Positions 15,254 through 23,940 are shown, numbered from the stretch's first letter. The stretch: DNA of 64,000 nt from Streptomyces sp. MNU76 (GCF_020982545.1 NZ_JAJKLK010000019.1:620001-684000), one strand, 5' to 3'. The notes: generated from the letters alone by a model not told the origin. Translations and numbers: made by a program.

Positions 15254-18091
15254 TCAATCCACCAGGTCCGCCGCCGTCAGCAAGCGCGTCAGGTCTGTCC
15301 GGGAGCGGACGTGCAACTTGCGGTAGATCCGGGTGAGATGGGCCTCCACCGTCTTCCGGGAGACGAACAACGAGGCCGCCGCCTCCGTGTTGTTGAGGCC
15401 ACGGGCGATCGCCCGCGACACCTGGAACTCCTGCGGGGTCAGCTGGTTCAGGGCGCCGCCCATACCGCCGGTGCCGCTGTCGGCGGACCGGGCGGCGCCG
15501 AGGACGCCGCCCGCCGCCGCGAGTTCACCGGCGGCCCGCCGGGCCCACGGCACCGCGCCCAGCCGTTCGAAGCAGGCCAGGGCGGAGGCCAGCGGGGCGC
15601 GCGCGGCCCCCGGGCGGCGGTAGCGCCGCAGGACCTCCGCCTCGCACAACAGGGTCCGCGCCCAGTCGAACGGCCCCGTCGTCCGCTGGTGGGCCTTCAA
15701 CGCGACCCCGAAGAACGCCTCCGCCTCCTCCGGCGTCCCCGCGAGCAGCCCCCGGACCCGGGCGGCCGCCGCCTCCGCCGACGCCAGGCCCGTCTCCCGG
15801 GCCCGCTCCTCCAGCCAGGACACGACCTCGGCGGCACGCGTCGCGTTCCCCGCCCGTACGTGCGCCTCGGCCAGGTCCGCCGCGAAGGGCACCACCTCGG
15901 GGTTCCCGATGCCCTGCTCGACCGCCAGTGACAACGTTTGCTCCAGCTGGTCGACGGCCGCGTCGTGGTCGCCGTGGGCCAGGGCCGACAGCCCGAGCAC
16001 CGCCGTCATGTGGAACTCCTGGCAGCCGATGCCGTACGTCCCGCACTCCCGCCGGGCCCGCGCCACATGCTCCTCGCACTCGACCCGCTCACCGCGCAGG
16101 GCTTCGAGCCGGGCGAGGCAGTACAGCGTGTAGCTCACGCACGTCAGCTGGCCCAGTTCCTCCGCCCAGCGCAGGGACTCCGTCAAGTCGCCCCGCGCGG
16201 ACGCCCATTGGCCGATCCGGGTCTCCAGCTCCCCGCGTACGGCGAGGGTGAAGCCCAGCACGCCCACCGCGCTGTGCCGCCTGGCGGACTCCACGGCCGT
16301 GTTGAGCAGCCGGCGCCCCCGGACGAACTCCTCCGCCCGGCTCCAGGCCTGCCCGGCGATCGCGTACACCTGCTGGTCGCGGACGGGGTCACCGCCGCCG
16401 TGCCGGTCGGCGGCCTCCAGCATCTCGCGCCCCCGCGCCGTACGGCCGGACATGATCAGGGCCCCGCCCAGCATCGACAGGCTGTACCAGCGTTCGGGCC
16501 CGGCCTCGGAGGCGAGGGCGAGGGACTCCTCCGCGACACGGACCGCCGCCGGAACGTGCCCGTCCAGGCGCGCGGCGGCCGTCGCCTCCGCCAGCAGCAG
16601 ACAGGCCCGGGTGCGGTCCGAGCCGCGCACGGCGTCGGCGGCGTTCATGAGCAGGGCGTACGCCTGTGCCGTCTCGCCCTTCCAGGTGTACATACGGCCC
16701 AACAGGCCCTGGATGGCGGCGCGTACGGCCGGGTCGGGGGTGATGCGCAGGGCCTCCTCGCACCACTGCGGGCCCGCCGGGGAACCGCTGAGCAGGGCGT
16801 CGGAGGCGGCGTGGTGGAGGCGGTCCGCGCGCGGCGCGGGGTCCGGGGTGAGCTCGGCGGCGCGCCGCCAGGCCAGCGCCGACTCGCCGAAGGCGCTGCG
16901 CCGACGGGCCTCCCGCGCGGCGTCGGCGAGAGCCGCCGCGGCCTCCTCGTCGGGACCGGGGGTCGCGGACGCCCGGTACCAGGCGTGCAGCGAGCCGGTG
17001 CTCACCTCGGCCAGTGCCTGGAACGCGGCGTACCGGTGCGCGAGGGGGGCGCGGCCCAGCACCAGCGCGCGCAGCACCGGGTGGTGGAAGTCCAGCCCGT
17101 CCGCCGTGGCCGTGATCAGGCCGTCCTCCTCGGCGGGGGAGAGCGCGTCGAGGGAGAGCCCGGCCGCCTCCAGGGCCTTGCGCAACGGACCCGCCGCCGT
17201 GGAGCGACTGGCGGCCAGCACGACCAGGGCCCGGCGGGCGGTGTCCGGCAGCCCGTCGATCCGGGCCGCCCAGGCACGCTCCAGATGACTGCCGAGGGAC
17301 GGCGGATCGAGCAACGGCCGCTCCCCGCGCGCCTGTTCGTCCGTCAGGGCGCCCGCGATCTCCCGCAGGGCGAGCGGATTGCCGCCGCTGACGCGTACGA
17401 GGTCGGCGAGCACGTTGGGGGTCACGCGGCCCTCCAGCAGGGCGGCGCACTCCTCCGGGGCCAGCCCGCCCACCTGCACGGCGGGGATGCTGCGGCGCGG
17501 CCCCGACTCGCCGTGGTCCTGGCGGGAGCCCAAAGCCAGGGCGACACGTTCGCTGGAGAGGCGGCGGGCGACGAACAACAGGACGCGCTGGGAGGAGGGG
17601 TCCACCCAGTGCAGGTCGTCGACGAGGACCACGACCGGGCGCTCGTCGCCGAGGGCCGCGAGCACGTTGAGGGCGCCCATGCAGGCGGCGTAGGGGTTGC
17701 CCGGCGGGTCCGCCGGGTCGCCGCTCAGGGCGAGACAGGACTCCAGGGCGGAGCGCTGGGCGCCGGGGAGTTCCCTGAAAAGGGATGAATGGGGCATCAG
17801 TAGGTCGCCGAGGGTGGCGAAGGGGAGCACGGTCTCGGTCTCGATGCCGCGGGCGCGCAGGACCGTGGCCGGGGCCGCGCCGGAGCCGCCGGCCGCCGCC
17901 CGCTCCGCCGCGTAGTCGAGCAGGGCGGTCTTCCCGATACCGGGTTCGCCCCACAACAGCAGTGCCGCCCCGCCCGCCCCGCCCGCCACGAGCAGGTCGT
18001 CCATCAGTCGGCGTTCCCGCTCCCGACCGACGAGTCCCCGTAACAATGCGCCACCCCCTGGTGCCCGCCGTGCCCGGCCCCGCTCGTCCAT
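15254..18091 (-). CDS. large ATP-binding LuxR-family (LAL) transcriptional regulator
   Basis: About 945 residues from the ATG at 18089-18091, just after a GGGGG ribosome site; an adjacent ATG at 18092-18094 is equivalent. Domains in order: an AAA/NACHT-like ATPase with Walker A GEPGIGKT (residues about 48-55) and Walker B VVVLVDDLHWVD, a long TPR-like helical region, and a C-terminal LuxR helix-turn-helix (LTPQEFQVSRAIARGLNNTEAAASLFVSRKTVEAHLTRIYRKL). LAL regulators usually activate nearby or secondary-metabolism genes. A longer frame back to 18427 runs through the divergent gene's low-GC leader and is not the start. The neighbours give no clear target. Confidence 0.9.
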   Translation of the reverse strand: MDERGRARRAPGGGALLRGLVGRERERRLMDDLLVAGGAGGAALLLWGEPGIGKTALLDYAAERAAAGGSGAAPATVLRARGIETETVLPFATLGDLLMPHSSLFRELPGAQRSALESCLALSGDPADPPGNPYAACMGALNVLAALGDERPVVVLVDDLHWVDPSSQRVLLFVARRLSSERVALALGSRQDHGESGPRRSIPAVQVGGLAPEECAALLEGRVTPNVLADLVRVSGGNPLALREIAGALTDEQARGERPLLDPPSLGSHLERAWAARIDGLPDTARRALVVLAASRSTAAGPLRKALEAAGLSLDALSPAEEDGLITATADGLDFHHPVLRALVLGRAPLAHRYAAFQALAEVSTGSLHAWYRASATPGPDEEAAAALADAAREARRRSAFGESALAWRRAAELTPDPAPRADRLHHAASDALLSGSPAGPQWCEEALRITPDPAVRAAIQGLLGRMYTWKGETAQAYALLMNAADAVRGSDRTRACLLLAEATAAARLDGHVPAAVRVAEESLALASEAGPERWYSLSMLGGALIMSGRTARGREMLEAADRHGGGDPVRDQQVYAIAGQAWSRAEEFVRGRRLLNTAVESARRHSAVGVLGFTLAVRGELETRIGQWASARGDLTESLRWAEELGQLTCVSYTLYCLARLEALRGERVECEEHVARARRECGTYGIGCQEFHMTAVLGLSALAHGDHDAAVDQLEQTLSLAVEQGIGNPEVVPFAADLAEAHVRAGNATRAAEVVSWLEERARETGLASAEAAAARVRGLLAGTPEEAEAFFGVALKAHQRTTGPFDWARTLLCEAEVLRRYRRPGAARAPLASALACFERLGAVPWARRAAGELAAAGGVLGAARSADSGTGGMGGALNQLTPQEFQVSRAIARGLNNTEAAASLFVSRKTVEAHLTRIYRKLHVRSRTDLTRLLTAADLVD

Positions 18092-18164
18092 CATCCCCCA
18101 GGGGGAGTTGTCAGGGGAGGTGTAGGGACTTCCCGGAAGCGACGAGGGTCGCCCCGGCCCTTCA

Positions 18165-18290
18165 ATGGAGAACGTAGGAAAGCAGGAACCGAAGGCAACA
18201 GCAGGCACAGCAGGAACAGCAGGAACCAAAGAAACACAAGAAACAGAAGAACCAAGGGAAACAGGGGAAATGAACCAGGTCGCGGAACTA
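18165..18290 (+). other. A-rich, purine-biased imperfect repeat in a divergent promoter region
   Basis: From about 18165 to 18290 the top strand is unusually rich in A and G, with recurring units such as GCAGGAAC, GCAGGCAC and AGAAACA. It lies between the LuxR gene start (18091) and the start chosen for the next gene (18303). In frame it would encode a Thr/Glu/Lys-rich extension, but the codon third positions lack the GC bias of real genes here, so I read it as non-coding. Confidence 0.55.
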
Positions 18291-18302
18291 GGGGGACGGC
18301 CC

Positions 18303-19082
18303 ATGCCGGCATCCGTGGGACGCGGGGATCTCACCTCGGGATCCGACCGGCTCGACTCGGTCGAGATCAAGGTGACGTTCTCGGGTGCGGGCGCGGCCGC
18401 CGCGACTGGGGCGCTGGCGCCGGACACCGGGGGAGCCCGGCGCCGCGTCTACTTCTGTGAGGCCCTCGCCCGCTCCACGGCGCCAGGTCACCTGCCGCTT
18501 CTGGATGCGGGGCTGATCCTGCGCCTACGGGCGGGGAGCGGGCGGGGCGGGGCCGCGACCGCGGAACTGCGGCCCTGTCGCCGGTCCCGGCTCTTGGAAC
18601 GTTGGCTGCGCTTCCGTGAGCAGGGACCGGATTCCTTCCACCTGGCGGCCGCCTGGTCGGGCGACCGCCGGGTGCTTTCCGCCGCTCTCGTCTCCGACTG
18701 CGGAGGTACGGCCGTGGAGGCCGCCGCGCTCGGCGCCAAGCCCCTGGACCTCGTCTTCTCCGACCGTCAGCGTGCCTTCCTCGCCGACTGTGCCGACATC
18801 GACGTCGGCCTCGGCTCGCTCGACGTCCTCGGTCCCGTCCACACGGTCCGGTGGCGCGGGGTGCGTCTGGACCACCATGAAGTGACCGTGGAGCACTGCA
18901 CGGTGGGAGCGGACCAGCCTCTGGAGTGGCTGGAGGTCTCCAAGCGGGTCGCTCCCGAGGGCGCGGAGGTCGTCCAGGCGTCCCTGACCGCACTGCTGAG
19001 GGGGAAGGGACTCGAACCGGACCTGGGGCGGGGCGTCCGACTGCGGCGGGTCATGGAGTCGCTGGCCGCGCGGGAGGCCTGA
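18303..19082 (+). CDS. uncharacterised protein with a CYTH-like signature
   Basis: A protein of 259 residues from the ATG at 18303 (GGGGGA six bases upstream). ATGs at 18165 and 18270 are in frame but lie in atypical DNA. The N-terminal part reads VEIKVTFSG, then RRRVYFCEA, LLDAGLILRLRAG and TAELRPCR. This order of a charged strand, a YF strand, LxLRxR and a xxKLRP-like strand is that of CYTH/triphosphate-tunnel proteins, although the EXEXK motif is degenerate (VEIKVTF). The second half (HHEVTVEHCTVG, PLEWLEVSKRV, VVQASLTALLRGKGL) gives no further clue. The family assignment is tentative. It is divergent from the LuxR gene. Confidence 0.6.
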   Translation: MPASVGRGDLTSGSDRLDSVEIKVTFSGAGAAAATGALAPDTGGARRRVYFCEALARSTAPGHLPLLDAGLILRLRAGSGRGGAATAELRPCRRSRLLERWLRFREQGPDSFHLAAAWSGDRRVLSAALVSDCGGTAVEAAALGAKPLDLVFSDRQRAFLADCADIDVGLGSLDVLGPVHTVRWRGVRLDHHEVTVEHCTVGADQPLEWLEVSKRVAPEGAEVVQASLTALLRGKGLEPDLGRGVRLRRVMESLAAREA

Positions 19083-19133
19083 GGGAAGGCCGGGGAGTGG
19101 CCCACTGTCCACCTTGCTTGCCGGGCAGGGGAA

Positions 19134-19160
19134 GCCGAATCGCCGTCAGGGCGATTCGGC
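19134..19160 (+). terminator. perfect hairpin after the CYTH-like gene
   Basis: GCCGAATCGCC at 19134-19144 pairs perfectly with GGCGATTCGGC at 19150-19160 across a 5-base loop, about 50 bp past the stop codon. Confidence 0.75.
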
Positions 19161-19365
19161 GTCCGGAAGAGACGGTGGTGAGGCCGACCTGGAGCCGTTC
19201 GTGGTTGTGGTGCCGGCAGGGTTGAGGGCCGGGTGGTCGGGGCGCCCTGGAAGGCGAAAGCGTTGCCGGTCACTCGCCGGCTCCGGGGACGACGTTCGTC
19301 CTGGTGATGCAGCACATGTAGGAGCGGGCGGGGGAGAGCGGCGGGGAAAGGGCGGCGAAAAGGCA
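19161..19365. other. gap between two terminators, no feature seen
   Basis: Roughly 200 bp between the terminators of two converging genes. No open frame with typical codon bias and no promoter was recognised. Confidence 0.5.
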
Positions 19366-19396
19366 GGAGCCCCTGCGCCGAAAGGCGAGGGGCTCC
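19366..19396 (-). terminator. intrinsic terminator of the cold-shock gene
   Basis: GGAGCCCCT at 19366-19374 pairs with AGGGGCTCC at 19388-19396; the loop also contains CGCC/GGCG pairing. On the minus strand the stem is followed closely by a short T-rich run (CCTTTTC). It lies 53 bp past the csp stop. Confidence 0.8.
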
Positions 19397-19448
19397 TTGG
19401 GTGGTGCTCTCAGACGTCGTCAGAGGGGCATCCCTCGGATCGAACGGA

Positions 19449-19652
19449 TCAGACGGGGGTGACGTTCTCCGCCTGCGGACCCTTCGGGCCCTGCGTCACG
19501 TCGAAGGAGACCTGCTGGTTCTCCTCCAGCGAACGGAAACCGCTCGCGTTGATGGCGGAGTAGTGGACGAAGACGTCCGGGCCGCCACCCTCCTGGGCGA
19601 TGAAGCCAAAGCCCTTTTCGGCGTTGAACCACTTCACGGTTCCGGTAGCCAT
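19449..19652 (-). CDS. cold-shock protein (CspA family)
   Basis: A protein of 67 residues with both RNA-binding motifs, KGFGFI (RNP1) and VFVHYSAI (RNP2), and the typical start MATGTVKWFNAEKGFGF and end QGPKGPQAENV. AAGGAGG lies just before the ATG. CspA-type proteins bind single-stranded nucleic acid and melt RNA structure. The gene has its own promoter, a leader of about 150 nt and a strong terminator, so it is a single transcription unit. Confidence 0.96.
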   Translation of the reverse strand: MATGTVKWFNAEKGFGFIAQEGGGPDVFVHYSAINASGFRSLEENQQVSFDVTQGPKGPQAENVTPV

Positions 19653-19744
19653 AAGCCCTCCTTGGGCCCAAAGGGTTGCCCTGCTCCAGAACCCTGCAAG
19701 TGTGAAAACAAGATGCCGCACAACTGCATACGTCTGAAAAGACG

Positions 19745-19775
19745 AGAGCCCGCGGTCACATGCTCCGCAGGCTCT
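19745..19775 (-). promoter_or_regulatory. leader hairpin in the cold-shock mRNA
   Basis: In the minus-strand transcript AGAGCCTGCGG pairs with CCGCGGGCTCT (one G-U pair) across a 9-base loop, about 95 nt before the start codon. Long structured leaders are usual for cold-shock genes and may affect stability or translation with temperature. Confidence 0.55.
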
Positions 19776-19811
19776 GTACTGCAAGGGAAACCAAACTGCA
19801 ACTTGCGGGCG

Positions 19812-19839
19812 AGCCTAGCACGCGGGCAGGGGAATGCAA
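19812..19839 (-). promoter_or_regulatory. promoter of the cold-shock gene
   Basis: On the minus strand TTGCAT (-35, 19834-19839) and TAGGCT (-10, 19812-19817) are separated by 16 bp, close to the housekeeping sigma consensus for Streptomyces. Transcription would start near 19805. Confidence 0.7.
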
Positions 19840-20019
19840 GAGAGGGCAAGATCACGTCACCCGGATGTTTGAACCGCTCGGGTTCCGGCTTGACGGACCG
19901 CCTCTACTTTCTCTTCTGCCCCACCGACGACTCGCCGTCGACAGTGTTGACACGGGGTGTTCGTCCGGTTTCGGGGGCACCTCCCGGCCCCCGGAGCCCG
20001 CACCGTACCCCATGAGGGC

Positions 20020-20025
20020 TAGCCT
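20020..20025 (+). promoter_or_regulatory. -10 hexamer for a leaderless mqnA transcript
   Basis: TAGCCT ends seven bases before the GTG of mqnA and no ribosome site intervenes. The start region also reads TGTGGACAA, the reverse of the Streptomyces DnaA box TTGTCCACA. Confidence 0.5.
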
Positions 20026-20031
20026 CGCGAT

Positions 20032-20877
20032 GTGGACAATTCTCGCAACCGGCCGCGCGTCGGCCACATCCAGTTCCTGAACTGCCTGCCCCTCTACTGG
20101 GGGCTCGCGAGAACGGGCACGCTCCTCGACTTCGAGCTCACCAAGGACACCCCCGAGAAGCTCAGCGAGCAGCTGGTGCGCGGGGACCTCGACATCGGGC
20201 CCATCACCCTGGTCGAGTTCCTGCGCAACGCGGACGACCTGGTCGCCTTCCCCGACATCGCCGTCGGCTGCGACGGCCCGGTGATGTCGTGTGTGATCGT
20301 CTCCCAGGTGCCACTCGAACGCCTGGACGGCGCACGCGTCGCCCTGGGTTCGACCTCGCGCACCTCCGTACGCCTCGCGCAGTTGCTGCTGGCCGAGAGC
20401 GTCGGCGTACAACCGTCGTACTACACCTGCCCCCCCGACCTCTCGCTGATGATGCAGGAGGCGGAGGCGGCCGTGCTCATCGGGGACGCGGCGCTGCGCG
20501 CGAACCTGCTCGACGGGCCGAGCTTCGGCCTGGAGGTGCACGACCTGGGCGCCATGTGGAAGGCGTGGACGGGGCTGCCGTTCGTCTTCGCGGTGTGGGC
20601 GGCGCGGCGTGACTACCTGGAGCGGGAGCCCGAGGTCACCCGCAAGGTGCACGAGGCGTTCCTCGCCTCCCGCGACCTGTCCCTGACCGAGGTGGCCAAG
20701 GTCGCCGAACAGGCGGCCCGCTGGGAGGCGTTCGACGAGCGGGTCCTGGAGCGGTACTTCACGACCCTGGACTTCCGCTTCGGCGGTCCGCAGCTGTCCG
20801 CGGTCGCCGAGTTCGCGCGGCGGGTCGGTCCCACCACCGGATTTCCGGCGGACGTGAAGGTCGACCTGCTTTCCTGA
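20032..20877 (+). CDS. mqnA: MqnA, chorismate dehydratase
   Basis: A protein of 281 residues from a GTG. It has the periplasmic-binding-protein-like MqnA/MqnD fold: VGHIQFLNCLPLYWGL at the N-terminus, TPEKLSEQLVRGDLDIGPITLVEFLRN, VALGSTSRTSVRLAQLLL, AAVLIGDAAL and DLGAMWKAWTGLPFVFAVWAAR. MqnA dehydrates chorismate to 3-[(1-carboxyvinyl)oxy]benzoate, the first step of the futalosine route. MqnD shares the fold, but the asparagine-rich start (IQFLNCLP) and the GDAAL segment point to MqnA. It stands alone between the csp gene and the kinase. Confidence 0.92.
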   Translation: MDNSRNRPRVGHIQFLNCLPLYWGLARTGTLLDFELTKDTPEKLSEQLVRGDLDIGPITLVEFLRNADDLVAFPDIAVGCDGPVMSCVIVSQVPLERLDGARVALGSTSRTSVRLAQLLLAESVGVQPSYYTCPPDLSLMMQEAEAAVLIGDAALRANLLDGPSFGLEVHDLGAMWKAWTGLPFVFAVWAARRDYLEREPEVTRKVHEAFLASRDLSLTEVAKVAEQAARWEAFDERVLERYFTTLDFRFGGPQLSAVAEFARRVGPTTGFPADVKVDLLS

Positions 20878-21045
20878 GCTCCATTCCGGCGAAGTCCCGG
20901 TGAACGTCCCGGAATTCCGGTTGACGCATTCGCTGTTCTGTGGGATCGGTTGCGGATCCGTCGCCGACGCTCGCATTTCCTTTCGGGCGTACGGCACTAC
21001 GCTGGAAGCGCGGGGAGTACGGGGAGGGACGGGGAGGTGTCGTCC

Positions 21046-22056
21046 ATGCGACCGCTCGATGTCGGCGAACCCACGGTCGTGGGGCCCTACCGGCTGCTCG
21101 GCCGGCTCGGGGCGGGCGGGATGGGCCGCGTCTATCTGGGGCGGAGCGCGGGCGGCCGTACCGTCGCCGTCAAGGTCGTGCACCCGCACTTCGCCCTCGA
21201 CGAGGAGTTCCGCGCCCGCTTCCGGCGGGAGGTCGACGCCGCCCGCCGGGTGGGCGGAGCCTGGACCGCCCCCGTTCTGGACGCGGACCCGGAGGCGTCG
21301 GTCCCCTGGGTGGCGACGGGCTACGCGGCCGGTCCCTCACTGGCGACGGCGGTGGCGGACGGCGGTCCCCTGCCTCCCCATTCCGTACGGGTCCTGGGCG
21401 CGGGCCTGGCGGAAGCGCTGTCGGCGGTGCACGCGCTGGACCTGGTCCACCGGGACGTGAAGCCGTCGAACGTCCTGCTCACGGTCGACGGCCCCCTCCT
21501 CATCGACTTCGGCATCGCCCGCGCCACGGACGGCACGGCGTCCCTGACCTCGACGGGCGTCTCGATCGGCTCCCCCGGCTACATGTCCCCCGAGCAGATC
21601 CTCGGCAAGGGCATCACCGGCGCGGCGGACGTCTTCTCCCTCGGCGCGGTCCTCGCGTACGCCGCGACCGGCCAGTCCCCGTTCCCCGGTGACTCCTCGG
21701 CCGCCCTCCTCTACAAGGTCGTCCACGAGGAACCCCGGCTCGACGGCGTGGAGGGCGACCTGCGCGCCCTCGTGGAGCGCTGCCTGTCCAAGGACCCCCC
21801 AGCGCGCCCGGCCCCCGACGAGCTCGCCCGCACGCTGGCTCCCCAGGGCGCGGCCCCGCTGGTGGCGGCGGGCTGGCTGCCGGGCCCCCTGGTGGAACAG
21901 GTCGGCCGCAGCGCGGTGCAACTCCTGAACCTGGACGCGGCGGAGGAAGCTCCGTCAGGACCGGTGGGGTTCAGCAGCCCGTCGGTGGGCTCGGACCTCC
22001 TGGCCCCCTCGGCCGCCCGAGTTCCCCGCCCCCTTCGGCCTCCTCCGCCGACGTGA
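21046..22056 (+). CDS. membrane receptor Ser/Thr protein kinase, kinase-domain part (split by frameshift)
   Basis: 336 residues from the ATG at 21046 (GGGGAGG eight bases upstream). Kinase motifs in order: glycine loop GAGGMG (22-27), AVK with Lys43, catalytic HRDVKPSN (from 135), DFG (154-156), and SPEQILGKG of the activation segment. The reading frame ends at 22056 in a proline-rich linker. The next frame, overlapping at a GTGA, supplies the membrane helix and outer domain expected in this kinase family. One base missing near 21960-22030 would join them into a 579-residue protein. As it stands the product is a soluble kinase. It lies directly after mqnA. Confidence 0.85.
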   Translation: MRPLDVGEPTVVGPYRLLGRLGAGGMGRVYLGRSAGGRTVAVKVVHPHFALDEEFRARFRREVDAARRVGGAWTAPVLDADPEASVPWVATGYAAGPSLATAVADGGPLPPHSVRVLGAGLAEALSAVHALDLVHRDVKPSNVLLTVDGPLLIDFGIARATDGTASLTSTGVSIGSPGYMSPEQILGKGITGAADVFSLGAVLAYAATGQSPFPGDSSAALLYKVVHEEPRLDGVEGDLRALVERCLSKDPPARPAPDELARTLAPQGAAPLVAAGWLPGPLVEQVGRSAVQLLNLDAAEEAPSGPVGFSSPSVGSDLLAPSAARVPRPLRPPPPT

Positions 22057-22784
22057 AGGTCGAAGACCAAGTCCCGGCCACGAGCGGGGTGTTCGGCCCG
22101 CCTCCGGTGATGTCGCCGCCGGTGACCCACGTGCCGGGGCAGCGGACCGACTCCGCGTCGGCGGACACGGTGCCACCGCCGGGCAAGCTGTCGCTGAGCG
22201 TTGCGGCGGCGTCCACGACCACGGCGAACGGGCGGGGCCGACGGGTGAGTTGCTCGGTCGCCCTGGCGGTCGCGGGCGCGTTCGCGGTGGCGGGCCTAGG
22301 TCTGGTGTTCGGGCTGAGCATGCTGAACGGCGACGAGAAGGGCGGAGAGGCAGCCGGCAAGGCCCCCTCGGCCGGCAGCAGCCCGAGCGAGGGGAACCAG
22401 GACCCGGAACCGCAGGACGGGGCGGGCGACCTGCCCAAGAAGTACCTGGGCTCGTGGGAAGGCGACGGCTACGCCCTCGGCGGCAACCTCCCGGCGGGCA
22501 CCTTCACCGTCACTCTCGAACAGGGCTCCGTCGGCGACCGGTTGGGCACGTTCCGCTCCGTCGACCTGCTGGGCGGGGCCTGCGACGACACGTTCGTCCT
22601 CAAGGAGGTCACCGAGGACCACGTCGTCGTCACGAGCATCGCCGACGCGAAGAACAACCCCAAGACATGCACCAGCAACACCCACGAGGTCACGCTCACC
22701 CCCGTGGGCGACGAACTCCAGTACACCGCGGACAACGCGGACGCGGGCGACCCGACGGCCCGCCTGGCAAAGACGAAAAGATGA
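22053..22784 (+). CDS. membrane helix and extracytoplasmic domain of the split kinase
   Basis: 243 residues if begun at the GTG overlapping the kinase stop. It reads a Pro/Ser-rich linker, a single membrane helix (about residues 65-88, CSVALAVAGAFAVAGLGLVFGL) and an outer domain starting KKYLGSWEGDGYALGGNLPAGTFTVTLEQG and ending DELQYTADNAD. This outer domain is the usual C-terminal part of SCO4507-like kinases, which supports a frameshift within one gene. If both parts are translated through the GTGA junction, the cell would make a free kinase and a free membrane sensor. Confidence 0.75.
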   Translation: MKVEDQVPATSGVFGPPPVMSPPVTHVPGQRTDSASADTVPPPGKLSLSVAAASTTTANGRGRRVSCSVALAVAGAFAVAGLGLVFGLSMLNGDEKGGEAAGKAPSAGSSPSEGNQDPEPQDGAGDLPKKYLGSWEGDGYALGGNLPAGTFTVTLEQGSVGDRLGTFRSVDLLGGACDDTFVLKEVTEDHVVVTSIADAKNNPKTCTSNTHEVTLTPVGDELQYTADNADAGDPTARLAKTKR

Positions 22785-22789
22785 AGTGA

Positions 22790-23028
22790 GGGGGCCGGCT
22801 TTTGGCTGCGGCTGAGTGGGCCTTCTCGCGCAGTTCCCCGCGCCCCTGAAGGGCCTCCGGCCCTCAGGGGCAAAAGGCACGGGGCGGCGCGGGGAACTGC
22901 GCGACCAGCCCCACCGGGCGGACGTGTGGGGGGCGAAGGGGCGCAGCCCCTGGGTGGGGCACCTCCCGCTCGAGCGAAGCCGAGAGTGGGGAGGGACGGG
23001 TAGGGGCGGCGGGGGCGAGATCCCTCTA
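22790..23028. repeat. dispersed palindromic intergenic repeat, copy 3 (longest)
   Basis: It starts with GGGGGCCGGCTTTTGGCTGCGG as in copy 1, then has CTTCTCGCGCAGTTCCCCGCGCC whose reverse complement GGCGCGGGGAACTGCGCGA lies about 70 bp downstream. It continues with GGGGCGCAGCCCCTGGG and GACGGGTAGGGGCGGCG. It ends just before the next gene's start. Confidence 0.82.
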
Positions 23029-23037
23029 GGCTGCCCC

Positions 23038-23806
23038 GTGGCACTGGACCCCTGGCTGATCGCACTCACCCTGGCCGCCGCACCCTGGGGCGCAGCCACC
23101 GGCACCCTCCTCCCCGCCCCGCCTACCGCTTCACGGTCGACGAGGACCACCCCTGGCACCACACCTGCCCCGCCACCACCACATCACCGGCCCGGCGAAC
23201 GGCTGGCTGGGCCCCGCCCGCTGCACCGCACCCCCACCACAGCCACCCCACCCCCACCTGCTCCTACGGCCCACGCACACCCCCGTCGCCCTCACCACCG
23301 CCCTGATCTGCGCCACCCTCGCCCTGACCACCGGCACCCGCCCCGAACTCGCCGTATGGCTGCTCCTCGCCCCCCTCGGCGTGCTCCTCACCCTCGTGGA
23401 CCTCGGCGCCCAACGCCTCCCGGACCCCCTGACCCTCCCCTTCGCGGCCCTCGCGCTCACCCTCCTGGGCGCGGTCGCCCTCGTACCCGAGCACGCCGGC
23501 CAGTGGCGCACGGCGCTGTACGGCGCCCTCGCCCTCGGCGGCCTGTACTTCCTCTTCTTCCTCATCAGACCCATGGCCCTCGGCTTCGGCGACGTGAAGC
23601 TGGCCCTCGGCCTCGGCGCCGTCCTCGGCTGGTACGGCTGGGGCGCGCTGTACCTCGGTACGTTCGCCGGCGCGCTCATCGGCAGCGCGTACACGGTGGT
23701 CGCGCTGGCCAGGCGTCGCGCCGTACGCCGCCAACTGGTGGCGCTGGGCCCGTTCATGATCGCGGGAGCGTACGTCGGCCTCCTGCTGGAGTCGTACGCG
23801 GCCTGA
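23038..23806 (+). pseudogene. A24 prepilin peptidase, N-terminal half broken by two frameshifts
   Basis: The C-terminal part is intact from about 23262: LTLVDLGAQRLPDPLTLP with the first catalytic Asp, and GFGDVKLALGLGAVLGWYGW with the second (GxGDxK), in about five membrane helices. The N-terminal part starts VALDPWLIALTLAAA at the GTG at 23038, but continues in a second frame (YRFTVDEDHPWHHTC) and then in the third (ITGPANGWLGPARC). Each switch equals one missing base. The family cleaves type IV prepilin-like leaders, as for Streptomyces Tad/Flp pili. An internal ATG at 23381 gives 141 residues that keep both aspartates but lose the first helices. Confidence 0.75.
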
Positions 23807-23940
23807 CCTCCCGCCCCCACGCCTCGCGTCCGCCGCTCGACGGGAAGTTACCCAAAGGCGGAAGGCCTGACGTCGGCCGGTCCGACCTCCTGGCGTAGGC
23901 TGGCCCGGTCAGTTCAACCCTTACGAAAGGGACGCCCCCG

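Noticed and set aside
18092..18427. Upstream extension of the LuxR-LAL gene to 18427
   Set aside because: It crosses the A-rich leader and the start of the divergent gene; the ATG at 18091 has a ribosome site and begins the conserved ATPase region.
22816..23037. Frame beginning MGLLAQFPAPLKG within repeat copy 3, also seen at 10456
   Set aside because: It translates the dispersed intergenic repeat, in different frames and strands; not a protein family.
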